Made by a program: the position numbers and the translations under genes
Source of the DNA: JBQLZQ01 sp052168355
GTDB taxonomy: Bacteria > Pseudomonadota > Alphaproteobacteria > DSM-16000 > Inquilinaceae
Assembly (NCBI GenBank): GCA_052168355.1
Contig: JBQLZQ010000068.1
Span: forward strand, 62,001-126,000
Length of the DNA: 64,000 bases
Direction: 5' to 3'
Shown here: in pieces, positions 20,029 to 28,870 of the stretch
How positions within the stretch are numbered: the stretch's first letter is position 1
How the letters are laid out: each line of letters opens with the position of its first letter
Notes under the pieces: model-generated
Seen by the model: only the letters and a program-made list of their open reading frames with translations
Database searches by the model: none
What the model was told of the DNA's origin: nothing

Positions 20029-20757
20029 ATGACCGCTCTGTTTCGCGATGATTCCTATCTGAAAAACTGCCGGGCGGCCGTGACGGCGGCGGATACCGAC
20101 GGGATCCGGCTGGACAGCACCGTCTTCTATCCGGCCGGCGGCGGTCAGCCGGGCGACCGGGGGGTGCTGCGCTGGTCGGGTGGGGAGACGCCGATCGTCG
20201 ACACGGTCAAGGGCGAAGGCCAGGGCGATATCGTTCATGTGCCGGAACCGGGCGCGCCCCTGCCGCCGCCCGGGACGGAAGTGGACGCGGTTCTCGATTG
20301 GCCCCGGCGCTATCGTCACATGCGCATGCACACCGCCATGCACCTGTTGTGCGCCGTGGTCGACGGCGACGTGACCGGCGGACAGGTCGGGGCGGACCGA
20401 TCGCGGCTGGACTTCAACGTGCCGGCCGGCGCCCTGGACAAGCAGCGGATCGCCGACGCCATCAACGCCCTGGTGACCGCCGGGCATCCCGTGACGCAGC
20501 GTTGGATCGACGACGCCGAGATGGCCCGACGGCCGGATCTGGTCCGCACCATGTCGGTCAAACCGCCGGCCGGGACCGGCAAGGTGCGCCTGCTTCAGAT
20601 CGGGGCCGACGCGGATCCGGTCGATCTGCAGCCCTGCGGCGGCACCCATGTCGCCAACACCGCGGAAGTGGGGCCGATCATGGTCGCCAAGATCGAAAAC
20701 AAGGGACGTCAGAACCGGCGTGTCGTCATCGCCCTGGCCGACGATCCGACTTCATAG
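20029..20757 (+). CDS. AlaX-type alanyl-tRNA editing protein
   Basis: A 242-residue free-standing relative of the AlaRS editing domain. Zinc ligands are seen as His101 and His105 (HTAMH) and, near residue 204, the Cys and His of CGGTH. YPAGGGQPGDRG near 34 is the conserved glycine-rich loop. Such proteins hydrolyse Ser-tRNA-Ala or Gly-tRNA-Ala in trans. The length fits AlaX-M. The ATG at 20029 lies 11 bases after cysK; a longer frame extends into cysK without homology. Position next to cysK is inferred to reflect co-expression with serine/cysteine metabolism. Confidence 0.9.
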   Translation: MTALFRDDSYLKNCRAAVTAADTDGIRLDSTVFYPAGGGQPGDRGVLRWSGGETPIVDTVKGEGQGDIVHVPEPGAPLPPPGTEVDAVLDWPRRYRHMRMHTAMHLLCAVVDGDVTGGQVGADRSRLDFNVPAGALDKQRIADAINALVTAGHPVTQRWIDDAEMARRPDLVRTMSVKPPAGTGKVRLLQIGADADPVDLQPCGGTHVANTAEVGPIMVAKIENKGRQNRRVVIALADDPTS

Positions 20758-20769
20758 GGTGCAGGCGTA

Positions 20770-21621
20770 ATGACCGAACGTCCGGACAGCATCGTATCGA
20801 CGGAGTGGCTGACCCGTCACCTCGACGATCCCGGCGTCAAGGTCGCCGATGCGACCTACGTCATGCCGTGGCTGGGCCGTGACGCCGCGGCCGAGTTTCG
20901 CGAGCGCCACATCCCCGGTGCGGTGTTTTTCGACATCGACGTCATTGCCGCGCCGGGCGGCGACCTGCCCCATATGCTGCCGGAGGCCGACAGGTTCGCC
21001 GAGCTGGTCGGTGCGCTGGGTATCGGCACGGACGACATGGTGGTCGTCTATGACGGCCACGGGCTGGTCAGCGCCGCCCGGGCCTGGTGGATGTTCCGGG
21101 TTTTCGGCCATGACCGGGTGGCGGTGCTGGACGGCGGTCTGCCCAAATGGATCGCCGAGGGGCGGCCGACCGAAAGCGGCGACGCCGCCCCTGCCGCGGC
21201 CCGCTTTCAGGCCCGGTTGCGGCCGGATCTGGTGCGCTCGGCCGAGGCGCTGGCCCATGGCGACGCGGCACAGATCGTCGACGCCAGGGCCGCCGGGCGG
21301 TTCGACGGCAGCGAGGACGAGTCCTGGCCCGGCCGCCGGCGCGGACACATCCCCGGCAGCCGCAACCTGCCCTTCACCGCCTTGCTGGACCCGACCGACC
21401 ACACCCTTCTGCCGCCCGACCGGATCGCCGCCCTGTTCCGGGAAGCGGGCGTCGATCCCGACCGGCCCGTGGTGGCGAGCTGCGGCAGCGGCGTGACGGC
21501 CTGTATCCTGGCCCTGGGGCTTCACCAGATCGGCGCGCCGGAGGCGGCCGTCTACGACGGATCGTGGGCCGAATGGGGTTTGCGCGCGGATCTTCCGGCC
21601 CAAACCGGACCGCCGCGGTGA
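20770..21621 (+). CDS. sseA: 3-Mercaptopyruvate/thiosulfate sulfurtransferase (two rhodanese domains)
   Basis: A 283-residue protein with two rhodanese folds, an inactive N-terminal one (residues 1-140) and a catalytic C-terminal one. The active-site loop CGSGVTAC starts at Cys238; this CG(S/T)GVTA form is typical of mercaptopyruvate sulfurtransferase. Other signatures are AEFRERHIPGAVFFDID and RRGHIPGSRNLPF. The enzyme moves sulfur from 3-mercaptopyruvate to thiol acceptors or cyanide. It follows alaX by 12 bases, and its TGA overlaps the next gene's ATG by one base. Confidence 0.92.
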   Translation: MTERPDSIVSTEWLTRHLDDPGVKVADATYVMPWLGRDAAAEFRERHIPGAVFFDIDVIAAPGGDLPHMLPEADRFAELVGALGIGTDDMVVVYDGHGLVSAARAWWMFRVFGHDRVAVLDGGLPKWIAEGRPTESGDAAPAAARFQARLRPDLVRSAEALAHGDAAQIVDARAAGRFDGSEDESWPGRRRGHIPGSRNLPFTALLDPTDHTLLPPDRIAALFREAGVDPDRPVVASCGSGVTACILALGLHQIGAPEAAVYDGSWAEWGLRADLPAQTGPPR

Positions 21622-22055
21622 TGGAAGAGGTCGAGATCGGACCCCTTCGGGACACCGATCGGACGGCGGTGATCGCCTTGTGGGACCGGTGCGGGCTGTT
21701 GCGGCCGTGGAATGATCCCGTGGCCGATATCGCCCGGGTGCGCGATCTGCCCAACGCCACCATCCTGGTGGCTCGGCTGGGTGGCGCGCCGGTGGCGTCG
21801 GTCATGGTCGGGCACGACGGCCATCGGGGGTGGCTGTACTATGTCACCGCCGATCCCGATCACGGGCGGCGCGGGTTTGGCAGAAGCCTGGTCACGGCGG
21901 CCGAGCACTGGGTCCGCGCGGCCGGGATCCCCAAGATCCAGCTTCTGGTCCGGGGCGAGAATACCCAGGCCATGGGCTTCTACCAAGCCCTGGGATATCA
22001 GGCCAAACCCTTTATATTCATGGAGAAATGGTTGACTGAACAGGAGGCGTCGTGA
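21621..22055 (+). CDS. GNAT acetyltransferase, YpeA-like
   Basis: A 144-residue GNAT protein close in layout to YpeA. Motif A for acetyl-CoA binding is VTADPDHGRRGFGRSLVTAA near residue 75, with QLLVRGENTQAMGFYQALGY near 110 as motif B. The acceptor substrate is unknown; GNATs acetylate amino groups of small molecules or proteins. The start overlaps the sulfurtransferase stop by one base and the end overlaps the next GNAT start by four, so the three are translationally linked. Confidence 0.88.
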   Translation: MEEVEIGPLRDTDRTAVIALWDRCGLLRPWNDPVADIARVRDLPNATILVARLGGAPVASVMVGHDGHRGWLYYVTADPDHGRRGFGRSLVTAAEHWVRAAGIPKIQLLVRGENTQAMGFYQALGYQAKPFIFMEKWLTEQEAS

Positions 22056-22627
22056 CACCCGGCAAGCTGCGCGTGACGATCACCGAACTGGAAATGACCG
22101 CGCCGCCCCGTCGGCCGCCGCCGCCGCCGCCCCTGGCCAAGCTGGCTTTCCTCAGGGCCGAGCAGCCGACCGTGTCCTTCTACCGGTATCTCTACGACAC
22201 GGTGGGAACACCGTGGCTGTGGTCGGATCGCCGCGCCCTGGACGACGATGCCCTGACCGATATTCTGGAGGACCGGCGCACGACCGTTTATGTCCTTTAT
22301 TATGGCGGCGTTCCGGCAGGGTTCGCCGAGTTGTTTCTCGAAGGCGCGCGGACCCACCTCGTGTATTTCGGCCTGGTCCCCGACTTCATCGGCCGCGGGA
22401 TTGGGCCGTTCCTGCTTGATTGCGTCATCCGGACGGCCTGGGACGGCGGCAAGATCAAGCGTCTCACCGTCAAGACATGCGACCTGGACCATCCCCGGGC
22501 CCTGGCCACCTATCAGGCCGCCGGTTTTACTCTTGTGGGGCGGGATGTCGAGGTGCGCGACGATCCGCGGGTCACAGGCGTGATACCGCGCGACGCCGCC
22601 CCCCACCGGCCGATCGCGGCGGACTGA
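22052..22627 (+). CDS. GNAT-family acetyltransferase
   Basis: A 191-residue GNAT protein with a proline-rich N-terminal stretch (APPRRPPPPPPLAK, residues 17-30), then VPAGFAELF and the acetyl-CoA loop GLVPDFIGRGIGPFLL near residue 115. ALATYQAAGF follows as motif B. The GTG start at 22052 is preceded by AGGAGG and overlaps the previous stop (GTGA). It is unrelated in detail to its neighbour, so the pair is not a recent duplication. Substrate unknown. It ends the cluster and converges with the amino-acid transporter operon after 48 bases. Confidence 0.85.
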   Translation: MTPGKLRVTITELEMTAPPRRPPPPPPLAKLAFLRAEQPTVSFYRYLYDTVGTPWLWSDRRALDDDALTDILEDRRTTVYVLYYGGVPAGFAELFLEGARTHLVYFGLVPDFIGRGIGPFLLDCVIRTAWDGGKIKRLTVKTCDLDHPRALATYQAAGFTLVGRDVEVRDDPRVTGVIPRDAAPHRPIAAD

Positions 22628-22675
22628 CAAGACAGACGGGGTCGCGGCGCCTCTCGACCGTCCGGCGGTTCCGGG

Positions 22676-23455
22676 TCAGTGGGCCAGGATCTGGCTCAGG
22701 AACAGCTTGGTGCGTTCGGACTGCGGGTTGAGGAAAAACTCCTCCGGCTCGTTCTGCTCGATGATCTGGCCGCCGTCCATGAAGATCACCCGGTTGGCCA
22801 CGGTGCGGGCGAAGCCCATCTCGTGGGTCACGCAGAGCATGGTCATGCCCTCCTGGGCCAACTCGATCATGGTGTCGAGGACTTCCTTGATCATCTCCGG
22901 ATCGAGGGCCGACGTCGGCTCGTCGAACAGCATCACCTTGGGCCGCATGCACAAGGACCGGGCGATGGCCACGCGCTGCTGCTGACCGCCGGACAGCTGG
23001 CCCGGATATTTTTGCGCCTGCTCGGGGATCTTGACCCGCTCGAGAAAGTACATGGCCGTGTCCTCGGCCTCCTTGCGCGGCATCTTGCGCACCCAGACCG
23101 GCGCCAGGGTCAGGTTCTGCAACACCGTCAGGTGGGGGAACAGGTTGAAGCTTTGGAACACCATGCCGACCTCGCGCCGCACGGCGTCGATGTTCTTGAG
23201 ATCGTGGGTCAGATGGATGCCGTCGACGACGATCTTGCCTTTCTGATACTCCTCCAGGGCGTTGATACAGCGGATCATGGTCGACTTTCCGGACCCCGAC
23301 GGGCCGCAGATCACGATCTTCTCGCCCTGATCGACGTTGAGGTCGATATCCTTGAGGACGTGGAAGTCCCCATACCATTTGTTCAACCCGGTCAACTGAA
23401 TGATGGACTCGGCGTTTTGGCCGGCGGCGGCCTGGACCGAAGATGCGGATGACAT
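22676..23455 (-). CDS. aapP: Amino-acid ABC transporter ATP-binding protein, AapP/GlnQ type
   Basis: A 259-residue polar-amino-acid ABC ATPase. The Walker A is GPSGSGKST near residue 51, the Q-loop follows in VGMVFQSFNLFPHLTV, the signature is LSGGQQQRVAIA, the Walker B is VMLFDEPTSALDP and the switch is CVTHEMGFA. It is last in the operon aapJ-aapQ-aapM-aapP and powers uptake of a broad range of L-amino acids. Broad specificity is inferred from the Aap-type operon, not from this subunit. Confidence 0.93.
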   Translation of the reverse strand: MSSASSVQAAAGQNAESIIQLTGLNKWYGDFHVLKDIDLNVDQGEKIVICGPSGSGKSTMIRCINALEEYQKGKIVVDGIHLTHDLKNIDAVRREVGMVFQSFNLFPHLTVLQNLTLAPVWVRKMPRKEAEDTAMYFLERVKIPEQAQKYPGQLSGGQQQRVAIARSLCMRPKVMLFDEPTSALDPEMIKEVLDTMIELAQEGMTMLCVTHEMGFARTVANRVIFMDGGQIIEQNEPEEFFLNPQSERTKLFLSQILAH

Positions 23456-23467
23456 GGTCGTCTCTCC

Positions 23468-24574
23468 CTAACGCCGTGTGCCGATATTGACCCGCTTTTC
23501 CAACGCCTGCGAATAGCGTGACATGGTAAAGCAGAACATGAAATAGATGACGCCGACAAACAGGTAGGCCTCCTTGTAGAAGCCCAGCCAGGCCGGGTCG
23601 GTGAGGGCCGCCTTGGTCGCGCCCAGCAGGTCGAACAGACCGATGATGACGACCAGGGAGGTGTCCTTGAAAAAGCCGATAAAGGTGTTGACCAGCGGCG
23701 GGATGGAAATGCGCAAGGCCTGGGGCAGCACGATCAGCATGGTCTTTTGCCAATAGCCCAGCCCAAGACTGTCGGCCGCCTCGTACTGGCCCTTGGGCAC
23801 GGCCTGCAGGCCGCCGCGCACGACCTCCGCCAGATAGGCCGCGGCGAACAGGATCATGGCCACCTGGGCGCGCAGCAGCTTGTCGAAGTTGACCCCTGTC
23901 GGCAGGAAAAGGGGGAACAGCGCCGACGACATGAACAGCACGGTGATCAGGGGCACGCCGCGAATAAGTTCGATATAGACGACGCAGATGGTCTTGATCG
24001 CCGGCATTTCGGACCGGCGGCCCAGCGCCAGCAATATGCTGAGCGGAAAGGCGACGACCAGACCGATGACGGACAGGCCGAGGGTCAGGGGCAGCCCGCC
24101 CCAGCGCGCCGTCGGCACCACCGTCAGACCCAGAACTCCGCCATACATCAGCGTGAAAACCACGACGAGCCCGGCAACCCAAACGACGGCGAGCCATGGA
24201 GTCCAGAACCTGCGGTTGGCGCTGGCGCCGATCAACGCGATGAACAGCACAACGGCGACGATGGGCCGCCATTGCTGGCTTTGGGGATAGAGACCCAGCA
24301 TGATCAGCCGGAACTTCTCCCGCACAAAGGCCCAGCAGGCGCCGTCGGCGCCGCGGCAGACCTCCGACGGCACGTCCGCGAAGATCGCGCTGAACAACAC
24401 CCAGTCGAGGATCGGCGGAACCATCGTGATCAGCAGCCACAGGATCAACAGCGTCAGGATGGCGTTGAACCACGAATTGAACAGATTGGCGCGCAACCAG
24501 GCCAGGGGGCCGATCGACAGACCCGGCGGCGGGCGGTCCTCGATGCGTTGGTTGACGTGGGCTGAGCCGGCCAT
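23468..24574 (-). CDS. aapM: General L-amino-acid ABC permease, AapM type
   Basis: A 368-residue permease, longer than a GlnP-type subunit because of an AapM-like N-terminal region with an extra helix pair (WFNAILTLLILWLLITMVPPIL, residues about 33-55) and a periplasmic segment with GADGACWAF. The HisM-type core follows from about 150, with the EAA loop EVVRGGLQAVPKGQYEAADSLGLG near 255. It is the partner of AapQ. It starts four bases after aapQ ends and stops 12 bases before aapP. Confidence 0.92.
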   Translation of the reverse strand: MAGSAHVNQRIEDRPPPGLSIGPLAWLRANLFNSWFNAILTLLILWLLITMVPPILDWVLFSAIFADVPSEVCRGADGACWAFVREKFRLIMLGLYPQSQQWRPIVAVVLFIALIGASANRRFWTPWLAVVWVAGLVVVFTLMYGGVLGLTVVPTARWGGLPLTLGLSVIGLVVAFPLSILLALGRRSEMPAIKTICVVYIELIRGVPLITVLFMSSALFPLFLPTGVNFDKLLRAQVAMILFAAAYLAEVVRGGLQAVPKGQYEAADSLGLGYWQKTMLIVLPQALRISIPPLVNTFIGFFKDTSLVVIIGLFDLLGATKAALTDPAWLGFYKEAYLFVGVIYFMFCFTMSRYSQALEKRVNIGTRR

Positions 24575-24577
24575 CGT

Positions 24578-25768
24578 CTAGCGCTCCACCAACGCGATGC
24601 GCGCGTTGTACCAGTTCATGAAGGCCGAGATGGCCAGGCTGAGAAGCAGGTAGACGGTCATGAAGATGGCGATCGCCTCGATCGCCTGGCCGGTCTGGTT
24701 CAGCGTCACGTTGCCGACGGACACCAGATCCGGGTAGCCGATGGCGATGGCCAGCGAGCTGTTTTTGGTCAAATTGAGATATTGGCTGGTGGTCGGCGGG
24801 ATGATGATTCGCAACGCCTGGGGCAGCACGACCAGACGCAGGATCCGTCCGCGCCGCAGGCCGAGCGCGGCGGCGGCTTCGGTCTGACCGTGCGGCACAG
24901 CCAGGATCCCGGCCCGCACGATTTCGGCGATGAAGGCGGCCGTATAGGCGGTGAGCCCGAACAGCAGGGCGGCGAATTCCGGCGACAGGGTTAGACCGCC
25001 CCGGAAATTGAAGCCGGCGATCTCGGGAACGTCCAGGGCCGTCGGCGCGCCGCCGACCAGCCAGGCGGCCAGCGGCAACCCCAGGATCAGGCCCAGCCCC
25101 GCCCACAGCAGCGGGAACTGCTCGCCGGTCAGGGCTTGCCGGCGCGTGGCCCAGCGGCGCAACACCAAGGTGGCTATGATGCCCAGCACAAAGGCGACCA
25201 GCATGACCAGATGAACCGGGTCGTAGACCGGAACCGGCATCTTGAAACCGCGATTGCTCAGGAAAACGCCGGATATCGGGCTCAACGCCTGGCGCGGCGC
25301 CGGCAGGCTGAATGTGATGATCGCGTACCAGACGAAAAGCTGCAGCAGCAGCGGAATGTTGCGCAGGATCTCGACATAGGCGCCGGCCATCTTGGCCAGA
25401 AGCCAATTCGACGACAGTCGGGCGACGCCGATCAGCGTCCCCAGCAAGGTGGCCAGGATGATGCCCAGAACCGCCACCTTGAAGGTGTTCAGAAGTCCGA
25501 CCACGAAGGCGCGGCCATAGGTGTCGGCGGCGGAAAACGGGATCAGCCCCTCGCCGATCTCGAACCCGGCCTCACGCCCCAGAAAGCCGAAGCCGCTGGC
25601 GATGTTCTGCCGGCTCAAATTCTCCAGCGTGTTGGACACCAGGTACCAGCCGAGCAGGGTCAGCAGGCCGACGGCGATGATCTGATACAGGATGGCGCGG
25701 ATGCGCGGATCGTTCCACGGCCGCACCGCCGGCATGGTGTCTTGGGTGTCAACCGTCATGAGCGACAC
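24578..25768 (-). CDS. aapQ: General L-amino-acid ABC permease, AapQ type
   Basis: A 396-residue inner-membrane permease. It opens with a cytoplasmic segment and helix (ILYQIIAVGLLTLLGWYLV), then the AapQ-type long loop with ETGEGL-like and YGRAFVVGLLNT regions. The core carries the EAA loop EIVRAGILAVPHGQTEAAAALGL near residue 285. The unusual length and sequence match the Aap/Bzt family rather than Gln or His permeases. It follows aapJ after 67 bases. Confidence 0.92.
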   Translation of the reverse strand: MSLMTVDTQDTMPAVRPWNDPRIRAILYQIIAVGLLTLLGWYLVSNTLENLSRQNIASGFGFLGREAGFEIGEGLIPFSAADTYGRAFVVGLLNTFKVAVLGIILATLLGTLIGVARLSSNWLLAKMAGAYVEILRNIPLLLQLFVWYAIITFSLPAPRQALSPISGVFLSNRGFKMPVPVYDPVHLVMLVAFVLGIIATLVLRRWATRRQALTGEQFPLLWAGLGLILGLPLAAWLVGGAPTALDVPEIAGFNFRGGLTLSPEFAALLFGLTAYTAAFIAEIVRAGILAVPHGQTEAAAALGLRRGRILRLVVLPQALRIIIPPTTSQYLNLTKNSSLAIAIGYPDLVSVGNVTLNQTGQAIEAIAIFMTVYLLLSLAISAFMNWYNARIALVER

Positions 25769-25835
25769 TCCATTCGAGACTGGAGGGAAAGAGACGCCGC
25801 CGTCCCATCGGTTCGGGACGGCGGCGCTTTTGGGG

Positions 25836-26861
25836 TCAGCGTGCCGGCGGGGCGTACATCAAGCCGCCGTCGGTCCACAGGGCATTGAGCCCCCGCTCAA
25901 GGCCAAGAGGCGTGTCCGGACCCACATTGCGGGCAAAGATCTCGCCATAATTGCCCACCTGCTTGATCGCCTGATAGGCCCAGTCCTCCGAAAGGCCCAG
26001 GGCCTCGCCCATGCCGGGCGTGGTGCCCAGCAGGCGCGAGATGGTGGGATCGGTGCTGTCCATCATGCTGTCGACGTTCTCCGACGAGATCCCCTTCTCT
26101 TCCGCCTCGATCAGGGCGAACAGGACCCATTTGGCGATGTCGAAGAATTGATCGTCGCCGTGCCGCACGACCGGGCCCAGCGGCTCCTTGGAGACGATCT
26201 CGGGCAGGATGACATGGTCCGCAGGATTGGGCGCCACCGTCGAGCGGATCGAGGCCAGACCCGATGCGTCGGTGGTGTAGACGTCGCACCGGCCGGCGAA
26301 ATAGGCGGCGTTGACCTCGTCGATGCTCTCGATCACCACCGGCTCGAACGAGATGCCGTTGGCGCGGAAGAAATCGGACAGGTTGAGTTCCGTCGTGGTC
26401 CCCGACTGGACGCACACGGTCGCGCCGTCCAGTTCCGTGGCGCTGGTGACGCCCAGCGCCGTCGGCACCATGAAGCCCTGGCCGTCGTAATAGCTGACGC
26501 CGACGAAGTTAAGACCAAGGGAGGTGTCGCGGGTCAGGGTCCAGGTGGTGTTGCGCGACAGGATGTCGACCTCCCCGGACTGCAGAATGGTAAAGCGCTG
26601 CTGGGCCGTCGCCGGCACATACTGTACGGCCTCGGAGTCGCCGAGGATGGAGGCCGCCAGCGCCCGGCAATAGTCGACGTCCAGGCCCGTCCATTCGCCG
26701 TCGCTGCCGGCGTTCGAGAAGCCGGCAAGACCGGTATTGACGCCACAGATCAGCGATCCGCGCTCTCTGATGGCGTCGAGCGTCTCGGCCGCCATGGCCG
26801 GGAGGGCGATGCCGACAACGGCGGCCGCGGCGCCGACGGTCAGGATGGAACGAATGGTCAT
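25836..26861 (-). CDS. aapJ: General L-amino-acid-binding periplasmic protein, AapJ type
   Basis: A 341-residue family-3 binding protein. It has a clear signal peptide (residues 1-24, ending PAMAAE), then DAIRERGSLICGVNTGLAGFS, GEWTGLDVDYCRALAA and the lobe-two block VGNYGEIFARNVG near the C-terminus. All are characteristic of AapJ/BztA. It captures amino acids in the periplasm for AapQMP. AGGGATAG precedes the ATG, and a small inverted repeat (TGTTGT/ACAACA at 26874-26886) sits just upstream of that ribosome-binding site. Confidence 0.93.
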   Translation of the reverse strand: MTIRSILTVGAAAAVVGIALPAMAAETLDAIRERGSLICGVNTGLAGFSNAGSDGEWTGLDVDYCRALAASILGDSEAVQYVPATAQQRFTILQSGEVDILSRNTTWTLTRDTSLGLNFVGVSYYDGQGFMVPTALGVTSATELDGATVCVQSGTTTELNLSDFFRANGISFEPVVIESIDEVNAAYFAGRCDVYTTDASGLASIRSTVAPNPADHVILPEIVSKEPLGPVVRHGDDQFFDIAKWVLFALIEAEEKGISSENVDSMMDSTDPTISRLLGTTPGMGEALGLSEDWAYQAIKQVGNYGEIFARNVGPDTPLGLERGLNALWTDGGLMYAPPAR

Positions 26862-27086
26862 GCTTGCTATCCCTGTTGTTACAACATTCTACGAGTCGAT
26901 GGCCCACGGCTTGAATGCCAAGGCGCCAAGCCCTTGTTGGCGGGCTCCGGACAAAACTGTAAACGTGTCTCGCATTGATCGATACAATTTTCTCCATTGG
27001 TCCTTGGCTTCTAGGCCCGGACGCCCATTGCCAAAGCCGGGCAGGAGCCCTTAAGTAGCGGCGTTTCAAAGACAATAGGGCCGCGC

Positions 27087-28277
27087 ATGGCACGCAAACT
27101 TAGGCCGGATACCCTTCTCACCCATGCCGGGAACCGGCCCGAGGCCCATGACGGGGTCGTCAATCCGCCCGTCTATCACGCCTCCACCATCCTGTTTCCC
27201 ACCGTCGCGGCGTTGGAGAAGGCGGCCGCAAACCGGCTCGATGCGATCAATTACGGTCGCGGCGGAACCGCCACGGCCCGGGCGTTCGAAGAGGCCGCGT
27301 CGGCCCTGGAAGGCGGCTACCGGGCGATCGCCGTGGGCAGCGGCCTGGCCGCCATCTCGCTGGTGCTGACCGCCTTTCTCAAGGCCGGCGACCATGTCCT
27401 GATCACCGACAGCGCCTATGCCCCCACCCGCACCTATTGCGACAGGATCCTGGCCCGTTTCGGCGTCCGTACGGAGTATTACGATCCCGCGATCGGCGCC
27501 GGCATCGAGTCCCTGATCGGTCCCGACACGCGCATGGTCTTTTTGGAGTCGCCCGGTTCACAGACCTTCGAGGTTCAGGACGTGCCCGCCATCGCCGCCG
27601 CCTGCCGGGCCCGCGGCGTGTTGACGGTGATCGACAATACCTGGGCCACACCCCTGTTCTTTCGGCCGCTCGATCACGGGGTCGACCTGGTGGTCTATGC
27701 CGCGACCAAGTACTATGTCGGTCATTCCGATGCGATGATGGGGCTGGTGGTCGCGGCGGATCGCGAGCGTTTTGTCACCGTCAAGGAGACGGCCAACCAG
27801 ATCGGCCATCACGCCGCGCCCGACGATGTCTACCTGGCGCTGCGGGGCATGCGTACGATGGCGGTCCGGCTGCGGCAGCATCAGGCGGGAGCCCTTGCCG
27901 TGGCCCGATGGCTGCAAGGACGGGCGGAGGTCGAACGGGTGCTGCACCCGGCTCTGCCCGAAGACCCGGGCCATGCCCTGTGGAAACGCGATTTCACCGG
28001 TGCCTCGGGGCTGTTCGGTGTTCTGTTGAAACCGGTCCCCAAGGCGGCGCTGGACGCTATGCTGGATGGGCTCGAGCTCTTCGGCATGGGCTATAGCTGG
28101 GGGGGCTACGAAAGCCTGATCATCCCCTGCCATGTCGAGCGGATCCGCACCGCCACCCGATGGCGGCCGGCCGGACCGCTGCTGCGGCTGCATGTCGGTC
28201 TTGAGGACCCGGACGATCTGATCGCCGACCTCACCGACGGCTTCGATCGCCTTGCCAGCGCCGCAAAAGCGGCCTGA
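27087..28277 (+). CDS. metC: Cystathionine beta-lyase
   Basis: A 396-residue Cys/Met-metabolism PLP enzyme. The PLP lysine is Lys208 in AATKYYVGHSD. INYGRGGTATARAFEEA near residue 52 holds the Tyr/Arg phosphate-binding pair, and GSGLAAISLVL near 91 is the PLP stacking region. The AATK(Y/F)xxGHSDxMMG form and the Trp-rich C-terminus (GYSWGGYESL) favour MetC over MetB or MetZ. It splits cystathionine to homocysteine, pyruvate and ammonia. It lies divergent from aapJ and five bases before hisI. Confidence 0.9.
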   Translation: MARKLRPDTLLTHAGNRPEAHDGVVNPPVYHASTILFPTVAALEKAAANRLDAINYGRGGTATARAFEEAASALEGGYRAIAVGSGLAAISLVLTAFLKAGDHVLITDSAYAPTRTYCDRILARFGVRTEYYDPAIGAGIESLIGPDTRMVFLESPGSQTFEVQDVPAIAAACRARGVLTVIDNTWATPLFFRPLDHGVDLVVYAATKYYVGHSDAMMGLVVAADRERFVTVKETANQIGHHAAPDDVYLALRGMRTMAVRLRQHQAGALAVARWLQGRAEVERVLHPALPEDPGHALWKRDFTGASGLFGVLLKPVPKAALDAMLDGLELFGMGYSWGGYESLIIPCHVERIRTATRWRPAGPLLRLHVGLEDPDDLIADLTDGFDRLASAAKAA

Positions 28278-28282
28278 GCGTC

Positions 28283-28669
28283 ATGGACGCGCTGTTCGCG
28301 GAATTGCGTTTCGATGCCGACGGGCTGATCCCGGCCATCGCCCAGCAGCACGACACCGGCGAGGTGTTGATGATGGCCTGGATGAATCGGGACGCGGTGA
28401 CGGAGACGGTGACCACCGGCCGGGTCTGCTATTGGTCGCGCTCGCGGGGTCGGTTGTGGCGCAAGGGCGAGGTGTCGGGCCAGACTCAACGGTTGGTCGA
28501 GCTGCGCCCCGACTGCGACGGCGACGCAATTCTGGTGCTGGTCGATCAAAGCGGCGTTGCCTGCCACACCGGTCGGCGAAGCTGTTTCTACCGGGCCTGG
28601 CGCGACGGGGCGCTGATCAAGATCCTGGAGGTCGAGCGCGATCCCGCCGCACTCTACGGGAAGTCGTGA
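28283..28669 (+). CDS. hisI: Phosphoribosyl-AMP cyclohydrolase
   Basis: A 128-residue stand-alone HisI without the HisE domain. Family blocks are QQHDTGEVLMMAWMN, YWSRSRGRLWRKGE, the metal site DCDGDAILV and the zinc cysteines in CHTGRRSCFY. The enzyme opens the adenine ring of phosphoribosyl-AMP at step three of histidine synthesis. It is only five bases after metC, so the two are probably one transcript although the pathways differ. No other his genes are nearby. Confidence 0.94.
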   Translation: MDALFAELRFDADGLIPAIAQQHDTGEVLMMAWMNRDAVTETVTTGRVCYWSRSRGRLWRKGEVSGQTQRLVELRPDCDGDAILVLVDQSGVACHTGRRSCFYRAWRDGALIKILEVERDPAALYGKS

Positions 28670-28870
28670 GCTTCCTCTCCTCACCCAATCTCTCAACGTC
28701 ATGAACTAACATCCGGCGACCGTTTCGCCATTTTTTTGAAATAATTCTTTCATCAAAATGCCATTGCACAGGGCCCCGAAAACTGGTCTCTGACGACCGT
28801 GGGGGCGACCTATCGAAGAAACACAAACTTCTGATATACAAAGAAAAACAACGCCCAACTGTGGACTGAC

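Noticed and set aside
22112..22135. CCG-rich tract
   Set aside because: It encodes the proline run near the N-terminus of a GNAT protein and is not an intergenic repeat.
22572..25406. 944-codon minus-strand open frame crossing aapP, aapM and part of aapQ
   Set aside because: It is out of frame with three clearly homologous transporter genes and reads as low-complexity Arg/Gly/Pro/Ala sequence.
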